The position numbers were made by a program, and so were the translations under genes. A stretch of DNA of 64,000 nucleotides, taken from NCBI RefSeq assembly GCF_003596335.1, contig NZ_QZCH01000022.1:17501-81500 (forward strand), read 5' to 3'. Positions 58,808 to 64,000 of the stretch are shown in pieces (within the stretch, counting starts at the first letter, position 1; each line of letters opens with the position of its first letter). Source of the DNA: Motilimonas pumila. Its GTDB lineage: Bacteria; Pseudomonadota; Gammaproteobacteria; Enterobacterales; CBDFNC01. The notes beneath the pieces are model-generated. The model did no database searches. It was given only the letters and a program-made list of their open reading frames with translations, and was not told the DNA's origin.

Positions 58808-59836
58808 ATGAAAACATTATTACCGACTTCTACCGCGGGTAGCTTACCTAAGCCGTCATGGTTGGCAGAGCCAGAGAAACTATGGTCGCCTTGGAAATTG
58901 CAAGGTGAAGTACTCAATGATGGTAAACAAGATGCGTTACGTGTGTCCTTGCAAGAGCAACAAGTTGCGGGCGTGGATATTGTCAGCGACGGTGAGCAAA
59001 CGCGACAACATTTTGTAACCACGTTTATTGAACACTTAAGCGGTGTGGATTTTGAAAATCGCAAAACCGTTAAAATTCGCGACCGTTACGAAGCAAGCGT
59101 GCCAACGGTTGTTGGACCCGTATCGCGTCAAAAACCGGTATTTGTAGAAGACGCCAAATTTTTACGCCAACAAACGTCGCAACCGATCAAATGGGCCTTG
59201 CCTGGTCCTATGACAATGATTGACACGCTGTATGATGACCATTACAAAAGTCGTGAAAAGTTAGCGTGGGAATTTGCCAAAATCTTAAACCAAGAAGCCA
59301 AAGAATTGGAAGCGGCCGGCGTTGATATTATTCAATTTGATGAGCCCGCCTTTAATGTTTTTTTTGACGAAGTAAATGAATGGGGCATAGCTTGTTTAGA
59401 GCGCGCCATCGAAGGTTTAAAATGTGAAACTGCGGTGCACATTTGTTATGGCTACGGCATTAAAGCCAATACCGATTGGAAAAAGACATTAGGCACCGAG
59501 TGGCGCCAATACGAAGAAGTATTTCCTAAGCTGCAACAATCTAACATCGATATTATTTCTTTAGAGTGTCATAACTCTCGTGTGCCTATCGAGCTATTAA
59601 AACTGATTCGTGGCAAAAAAGTCATGGTCGGGGCCATTGATGTCGCTACCGATACCATAGAAACGCCTGAAGAAGTGGCAAATACGTTACGCCACGCGCT
59701 GGAATATGTAGACGCAGAAAACTTATACCCTTGCACAAACTGTGGTATGGCCCCTTTGTCACGTGAGGTGGCCACGGCGAAATTAAAAGCACTCAGTGCT
59801 GGCGCAGAAATTGTGCGTAATGAGCTGCGCACCTAA
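58808..59836 (+). CDS. mesD: core methionine synthase MesD (MetE C-terminal-like)
   Basis: 342 residues from the ATG at 58808 (MKTLLPTSTAGSLPKPSWL); a GTG 12 bases earlier adds nothing conserved. Only the catalytic half of MetE is present, without the folate-binding N-terminal half. The zinc ligands are retained: H and C in VHICYGYG, E in SLECHNSR, and C in PCTNCGM. It methylates homocysteine from a non-folate donor that is still uncertain in this family. Belongs with mesX. Confidence 0.9.
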   Translation: MKTLLPTSTAGSLPKPSWLAEPEKLWSPWKLQGEVLNDGKQDALRVSLQEQQVAGVDIVSDGEQTRQHFVTTFIEHLSGVDFENRKTVKIRDRYEASVPTVVGPVSRQKPVFVEDAKFLRQQTSQPIKWALPGPMTMIDTLYDDHYKSREKLAWEFAKILNQEAKELEAAGVDIIQFDEPAFNVFFDEVNEWGIACLERAIEGLKCETAVHICYGYGIKANTDWKKTLGTEWRQYEEVFPKLQQSNIDIISLECHNSRVPIELLKLIRGKKVMVGAIDVATDTIETPEEVANTLRHALEYVDAENLYPCTNCGMAPLSREVATAKLKALSAGAEIVRNELRT

Positions 59837-60022
59837 CCACCTTGTGTGACCTTTGCAGTGGCTGCCTCTGGTCACTGCACCTTCTCCTTACTTACCTTTT
59901 TGACTTTCCTTATCCGCCCTTAGCTACGTTGAGTATTGTGCTTTCTATTGCTCTGCTGCGCTTTATATGTTGTTTAATCTGGCTTTAGGTTACCATTATT
60001 ATTTTTTAGGCAGGGGTGAAAA

Positions 60023-61411
60023 ATGGCCAAACCAATCATGATGTTAGGTTGTACCAGTGACGCGGGTAAGTCGTTATTAGCGGCAGCGGCGTGCCGGGTA
60101 CTGGCTAATCGTGGCATTAAGGTGGCGCCATTTAAAGCGCAAAACATGAGCAATAATGCTGCGGTCACGCCAGATGGCTTAGAAATCGGCCGTGCGCAAT
60201 ATTTACAGGCGATTGCCGCCAAAGCTGTGCCCGATGTGCGGATGAATCCGGTGTTGTTAAAACCTTCCGCGGATACCTTTAGTCAAGTGATAGTGAATGG
60301 CAAAGCCGACCCTGCCATTTCGGCGATGCCGTGGATGGATCGTAAAAGCGTATTATGGCAACACGTCACAACGGCGTTACACAGTTTGCAACAAGACTAC
60401 GAACAGCTAGTGATTGAAGGGGCAGGCAGCCCCGCGGAAATTAACCTGCGCGCCGGCGACATTGTAAATATGTCGGTAGCGCTGGAAACCCAAGCCGACG
60501 TGTACTTAATCTCTGATATTGATCGTGGTGGCTCATTTGCCCACTTACTTGGTACTTGGGCCTGTTTAGCACCAGAAGAACAAGCCTTGATCAAAGGCTT
60601 TGTGCTCAACAAGTTTCGCGGCGATCCGGCATTGTTAGGCAATGCCATGGACTGGTTAGAGCAAAAAACGGGCATTGCCACCGTTGCGAACATACCGATG
60701 TACGATCACCGGTTACCCGAAGAAGACGCCTTTCGTGGCAGCGACAGTTTTGTCAAAGGAGAGCTAAACGTGGCGCTGCTGATTTACCCGTACGCTGCAA
60801 ACATGGATGAATTTGATCCCTTGTTTCATCAGCAGGGCATCAATGTTTCAGTGATCCGTGAGCAGCAAGATCTCAGTAAGTTTGACGCCGTGATTTTACC
60901 CGGCAGTAAAAACTCGGGGGCTAGCATGGCGTATTTGAAACAAACCGGTTTAAGCCAAGCCATTGTCGAAGTGGCTTCGGCGGGGAAATTAGTGCTGGGC
61001 ATTTGCGGTGGCTTGCAGATATTAGGGCGTCAGCTCAAAGATCCTTTGCACCTTGAAGCCGGCGATTTTGACGGCTTAGGCTTATTGGATATAAAAACCG
61101 AGTTAGCCAGTGTTAAGGCGACTTCTCAGGTGCAATTTCAATGGCAAGGTGGCGTCATGCAAGGTTATGAAATTCACCATGGGCAAACCCACACCACGGC
61201 GAAAGTCAGTGAGTTTTTACAAACGGGTAATGGTTGGCAGCAAGACAACGTATTGGGTATTTATTTACACGGTGCATTTGAGAACGCCGTGTTTATGCAA
61301 TGGTTTGCCGAACGCTTAGGGCATGATCTGCACACGCAAGACTGGCATCATGTGATTGACCAAGAGCTTGACGTATTAGCCGAGAAATTTGCCCGAGACA
61401 GCTGGCTCTAA
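60023..61411 (+). CDS. cobQ: cobyric acid synthase CobQ
   Basis: 462 residues, slightly shorter than the usual 480–500. N-terminal synthetase domain with GCTSDAGKSLLAAA (P-loop) and APFKAQNMSNN, and C-terminal class I glutamine amidotransferase with LGICGGLQILG (catalytic Cys) and GYEIHHGQT. It amidates the corrin ring in cobalamin synthesis. SD AGGGG 7 bases from the ATG. No other cobalamin gene is nearby and no B12 riboswitch is seen upstream. Confidence 0.93.
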   Translation: MAKPIMMLGCTSDAGKSLLAAAACRVLANRGIKVAPFKAQNMSNNAAVTPDGLEIGRAQYLQAIAAKAVPDVRMNPVLLKPSADTFSQVIVNGKADPAISAMPWMDRKSVLWQHVTTALHSLQQDYEQLVIEGAGSPAEINLRAGDIVNMSVALETQADVYLISDIDRGGSFAHLLGTWACLAPEEQALIKGFVLNKFRGDPALLGNAMDWLEQKTGIATVANIPMYDHRLPEEDAFRGSDSFVKGELNVALLIYPYAANMDEFDPLFHQQGINVSVIREQQDLSKFDAVILPGSKNSGASMAYLKQTGLSQAIVEVASAGKLVLGICGGLQILGRQLKDPLHLEAGDFDGLGLLDIKTELASVKATSQVQFQWQGGVMQGYEIHHGQTHTTAKVSEFLQTGNGWQQDNVLGIYLHGAFENAVFMQWFAERLGHDLHTQDWHHVIDQELDVLAEKFARDSWL

Positions 61412-61535
61412 AGGGCCATCAAATCTTCGTCAAACCGACACGTTTTGATTGGCTTTGCGCTTAACTTCACTTATTTTCGCAACGGTTGTGCTGTTAGGTT
61501 GGCACGTGGTGATTATCTTTTTTAGGACAATAAAT

Positions 61536-61865
61536 ATGGGTTATTGGTATTTAGCCATTGCGATTGGCGCGGAAGTGATTGCGACCATGGCGTTAAAAGC
61601 CTCTGATGGATTTTCTCAGCATGCTTACAGTGCTGTGTGTGTCATTGGCTATATTATTGCGTTTTATTTTCTTTCTTTGGTATTGAAAACCATTCCTGTT
61701 GGCATTGCTTATGCAATTTGGGCCGGGATGGGAATATTTTTGATTTCGTCGCTCAGCGCCGTAGTGTATAAGCAAATCCCAGACGTTGCCGCGATGGTGG
61801 GCATGGCGTTTATTCTGGCGGGTGTGATCATCATAAATGTGTTTTCAAAAACCGTGAGCTACTAA
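61536..61865 (+). CDS. SMR-family multidrug transporter (EmrE-like)
   Basis: 109 residues from the ATG at 61536 with AGGA upstream. The upstream extension of the frame lacks family sequence. Four TMs; the essential glutamate lies in IAIGAEVIATMALK (near residue 14), and AYAIWAGMGIFLIS is the typical TM3 motif. Exports cationic drugs or quaternary amines with proton exchange. Substrate unknown. Confidence 0.92.
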   Translation: MGYWYLAIAIGAEVIATMALKASDGFSQHAYSAVCVIGYIIAFYFLSLVLKTIPVGIAYAIWAGMGIFLISSLSAVVYKQIPDVAAMVGMAFILAGVIIINVFSKTVSY

Positions 61866-61895
61866 CTTTCTTTTATCACAGAGGGAATACCGCCC

Positions 61896-62207
61896 ATGGC
61901 GAATATCTTTGCCGACATTCCAGCAGACTTAACTCAAGAAGTGCTACAAGACATTGTAGTCAGCGACCAAGTTAAAATTGAGCGTATTATTTCCAAAGGC
62001 CATGTTTCCCCTGCCAAAGGGTGGTATGACTGCCCGCAGCCGGAATGGGTGATTGTGTTACAAGGCCAGGGAACGCTGTTGTTTGAAGACGGCCGAGAAG
62101 TGGTCTTAAAAGTGGGCGATTACATCAACATACCGGCGCACATGCGCCACAAAGTCAGCCAAACAGACCGCGAAGGTATCACGATTTGGCTGGCAATTTA
62201 TTACTGA
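61896..62207 (+). CDS. small single-domain cupin protein
   Basis: 103 residues after AGAGGG. The cupin barrel holds PEWVIVLQGQGTLLFEDG (motif 1) and VGDYINIPAHMRHKVSQTD (motif 2). The second motif has the metal-binding histidines, but the first lacks the usual HxH, so metal binding would be partial. Resembles YlbA/ECTC-like phosphoribosylaminoimidazole-type cupins; function not assignable. 30 bases after the SMR gene, so possibly co-transcribed. Confidence 0.85.
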   Translation: MANIFADIPADLTQEVLQDIVVSDQVKIERIISKGHVSPAKGWYDCPQPEWVIVLQGQGTLLFEDGREVVLKVGDYINIPAHMRHKVSQTDREGITIWLAIYY

Positions 62208-62426
62208 GTCCTTACCGCTGCTCCCTTACTACAGAGTCTGCTTTCGAATGCCCATACCTGAGTCTTGGCTATACTTAAAGGTATGCTCACCTCGTGCGGT
62301 CACACAAGATCCACGCTCAATGCCTGCATCACACCGTTAGGCGAGGTGAATAGGGGCGTGCGTTTACCCATTTCTATTTACTAGGGAACGGTTAAATAGT
62401 AGCAGCTTATGCTTGGAGGGCCGATT

Positions 62427-63440
62427 ATGTCCCGTATAAGCCAAGAATTTATCACCGAATTTAATCATAAATTTACCGAGAGTGTTGCACGCCAATATCA
62501 GCAGCAACACCAACTGAATTGTCACCACTGGGACTTCACCTTCTTATTGTGGCATCGCAAATTTATTGGCCAGTTCTGGCAGCAATTAGACTTACCTCCT
62601 ACCTACGCAGTGCTCACCCAAGACGAAGATCGTCAGTTGTATCGCCAACTGCGTAAATCGCTGGTGCTGGATAACGCAGGCAACATGATGTTTGTAGAAG
62701 ACAATCACAAGCTAAACTCTTTGACCGGCCAAGATCTTGCACAAATTGAGTTGGATATTGCCGAAGCCATGGTATGCAACCGGTTTGCGATAGACTTGGA
62801 TTTTGAAGGCAGTAATCGCGATAGGTTTGCTTATAACCTTTCGTTTTCTTCACAAGTGGAAGAGTTCCATGACATGATCCACGGTGAAACTGGCAGGGGC
62901 ATGCGCAGCGTTAGCACTGCCGGCGGCGACCAGTGCTTTTTCATCCATCATACCTTTGTGGATTTAGTGTTTGAAACCTGGCTTGATGAGCACCCCGACA
63001 TGGCGTTGCCGATTAGCCAAGATCACTTCGACACCAGTCCCGACTTACAGCAAGACTATCAAGACTACGGCGAGCTGGTGGACTTGTGGCAAGCTCGCCA
63101 CTTTAGCTTCGACGACTATAAACACGTGCGCCGTATTACGGCGCCTATTACGCGCCAAGCCATCGTGTTTGACCGTATTGCCCATACCGAAGACTTTCGC
63201 CGCGTGATCATGTTTCACGGTCAAGATGAAATAGGCCGTTTTGCCATATTAACGGGCAGAATTGAAACCTGTTTAACGTGTGCCCGCCGGCAAGCCCACT
63301 CAGGTCAATTTTTGTTGCGCCGCTTAGTGCCTGTCAGCGAAATTATGTGGAACATCAATAACCAATGGTTTACGTGGGATTCAGCCATCGACAAATTTGA
63401 TGAAATTGGCATGTCAGTGCCTTATGTGGTGTCGTTTTAG
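62427..63440 (+). CDS. tyrosinase/haemocyanin-like type-3 copper protein
   Basis: 337 residues from the ATG at 62427, 6 bases after GGAGGG; the ATG at 62409 lies before the SD. No signal peptide or TM. A CuA-type motif CHHWDFTFLLWHRKF gives His34 and His43, 9 apart as in tyrosinases, and His14 could be the third ligand. A CuB-type motif has His148 and His152 (HDMIH) and FFIHHTFVDLVFETW with His175, 23 residues on. A CxxC occurs near 282–285. It may oxidise phenols or bind oxygen. The C-terminal 130 residues are not recognised. Confidence 0.72.
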   Translation: MSRISQEFITEFNHKFTESVARQYQQQHQLNCHHWDFTFLLWHRKFIGQFWQQLDLPPTYAVLTQDEDRQLYRQLRKSLVLDNAGNMMFVEDNHKLNSLTGQDLAQIELDIAEAMVCNRFAIDLDFEGSNRDRFAYNLSFSSQVEEFHDMIHGETGRGMRSVSTAGGDQCFFIHHTFVDLVFETWLDEHPDMALPISQDHFDTSPDLQQDYQDYGELVDLWQARHFSFDDYKHVRRITAPITRQAIVFDRIAHTEDFRRVIMFHGQDEIGRFAILTGRIETCLTCARRQAHSGQFLLRRLVPVSEIMWNINNQWFTWDSAIDKFDEIGMSVPYVVSF

Positions 63441-64000
63441 TCTGAGCATGGCCAATAAAGCGCGCTTGTTTGGATCTGTTCAAACCATGCAGGCCAAGCA
63501 AGCTCGCGAGCTCACTGATACCCTAGTGGGTTGAAGTTTTGACTAGGTGCCGCTCAGAGTGGCAATCGCGAGTATCTTTTTTGTTGATTCATAACCTTGC
63601 GCTGGCGCAAGGTCGCTATTGATGCATTTACTTATAATTAACTGATAATTTCGACATTGATTACTGTGGCCACAGATAGGATATTCTACCTTATAAGGTT
63701 GAGCATGTTCTGGTTTAATCATCGCAGACTTTACTCATCGTTGGGTTACGTCTTGCCAGCAGATTATGAAGAAAATTATTATGAGCAAATTAAAGAGTCA
63801 AGTAAGGTAGCCTGACTTAGAAACTGAGTCTCCAATGAACCCAAGGCGATCCATGGCAGAGATAAAACGAATGTGCAGGAGGTCGACACTGTGCACAGGG
63901 AATCTTTATGTTTGTCGTTTGCGCAGGGCGGGATCGCACTTTTTCAACGAATATGATCTAATAGGCTCAAACCCGTAAATCGATACGAATTTTGAGCCTG
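63441..64000. other. right-end region with decayed sequence
   Basis: 560 bases with no intact gene. It holds a hairpin ACCTTGCGC / GCGCAAGGT (63594–63613), the IS3-family transposase remnant, and an inverted repeat AGGCTCAAA / TTTGAGCCT (63963–63999) at the very edge. The sequence after the remnant could include a decayed transposon end, but I cannot place it. Confidence 0.55.
63675..63815 (+). pseudogene. remnant of IS3-family transposase (OrfB C-terminus)
   Basis: The frame running to TGA at 63813 reads FWFNHRRLYSSLGYVLPADY then EENYYEQ, matching the extreme C-terminus of IS3-family DDE transposases. Only about 45 codons survive. The catalytic core is absent in the upstream sequence and no second inverted repeat is seen, so the element is dead. 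Confidence 0.7.

Noticed and set aside
59837..60022. Cobalamin riboswitch before cobQ
   Set aside because: No B12-box-like sequence is visible and the leader is short; only a 7-bp stem TGCAGTG/CACTGCA was seen.
63594..63613. Hairpin ACCTTGCGC/GCGCAAGGT as a terminator
   Set aside because: It is a perfect stem but no T-run follows on either strand, so no gene end can be assigned to it.

Overview
The window is a bacterial chromosomal segment from a gammaproteobacterium, most likely a marine member of the Vibrionales/Alteromonadales neighbourhood. The evidence is gene order and family content. It carries hinT–COG3014–ycfL–lpoB–ycfP–ndh, a PilZ-like gene–mfd–csiV operon, lolCDE, DUF2062–comEC–msbA–lpxK–ycaR–kdsB, the gltA / sdhCDAB–sucABCD TCA block, and ktrAB for potassium uptake. 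Most of it reads as core genome: tight operons, start/stop overlaps, strong Shine-Dalgarno sites and clear bidirectional terminators. I saw no tRNA, rRNA, CRISPR array, prophage or intact insertion sequence.

Layout. 1–2.5 kb: the 3' end of a QueD-like gene (cut by the window edge) and a convergent chemoreceptor. 2.9–7.9 kb: hinT, three lipoprotein genes including the PBP1b activator lpoB, ycfP and ndh. 7.8–13.2 kb: a DUF2919 membrane protein, a Nudix hydrolase, a three-gene lipoprotein / tandem DUF350 / membrane spermidine-synthase-like module, and an unrecognised gene. 13.4–21.4 kb: PilZ-like–mfd–csiV (minus strand) divergent from lolCDE. 21.4–22.5 kb: non-coding, with six tandem 91-bp repeats. 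22.5–30.7 kb: porin, DUF2062, comEC, the lipid A/KDO genes and a DUF4377 lipoprotein. 30.8–42 kb: gltA divergent from sdhCDAB–sucABCD. 42–53.3 kb: mixed housekeeping and signalling genes, namely a RibD/DHFR-like reductase, a DUF71 ATP-binding protein, a GGDEF protein with a degenerate active site, ktrAB, dbpA, rhlE, putP, an intact GGDEF protein and a DUF1287 protein. 53.6–64 kb: the Pat/YfiQ lysine acetyltransferase, a TauE/SafE permease, the mesX–mesD folate-independent methionine synthase pair, an isolated cobQ, an SMR transporter, a cupin, a tyrosinase/haemocyanin-type copper protein, and a remnant of an IS3-family transposase.

How the genes work together. Citrate synthase, succinate dehydrogenase, the 2-oxoglutarate dehydrogenase E1/E2 subunits and succinyl-CoA synthetase form a near-complete oxidative TCA segment, and Ndh feeds the same quinone pool. 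Envelope biogenesis is heavily represented: LolCDE (lipoprotein release), MsbA/LpxK/KdsB (LPS), LpoB and CsiV (activation of the two class A PBPs) and several lipoproteins.

The least ordinary parts are the 91-bp repeat array with its 182-bp higher-order structure, the compact lipoprotein–DUF350–aminopropyltransferase module, the MesX/MesD pair with a near-identical 18-bp direct repeat upstream, and the cytoplasmic type-3 copper protein. These calls come from reading the sequence and recalling families; no database search was run.
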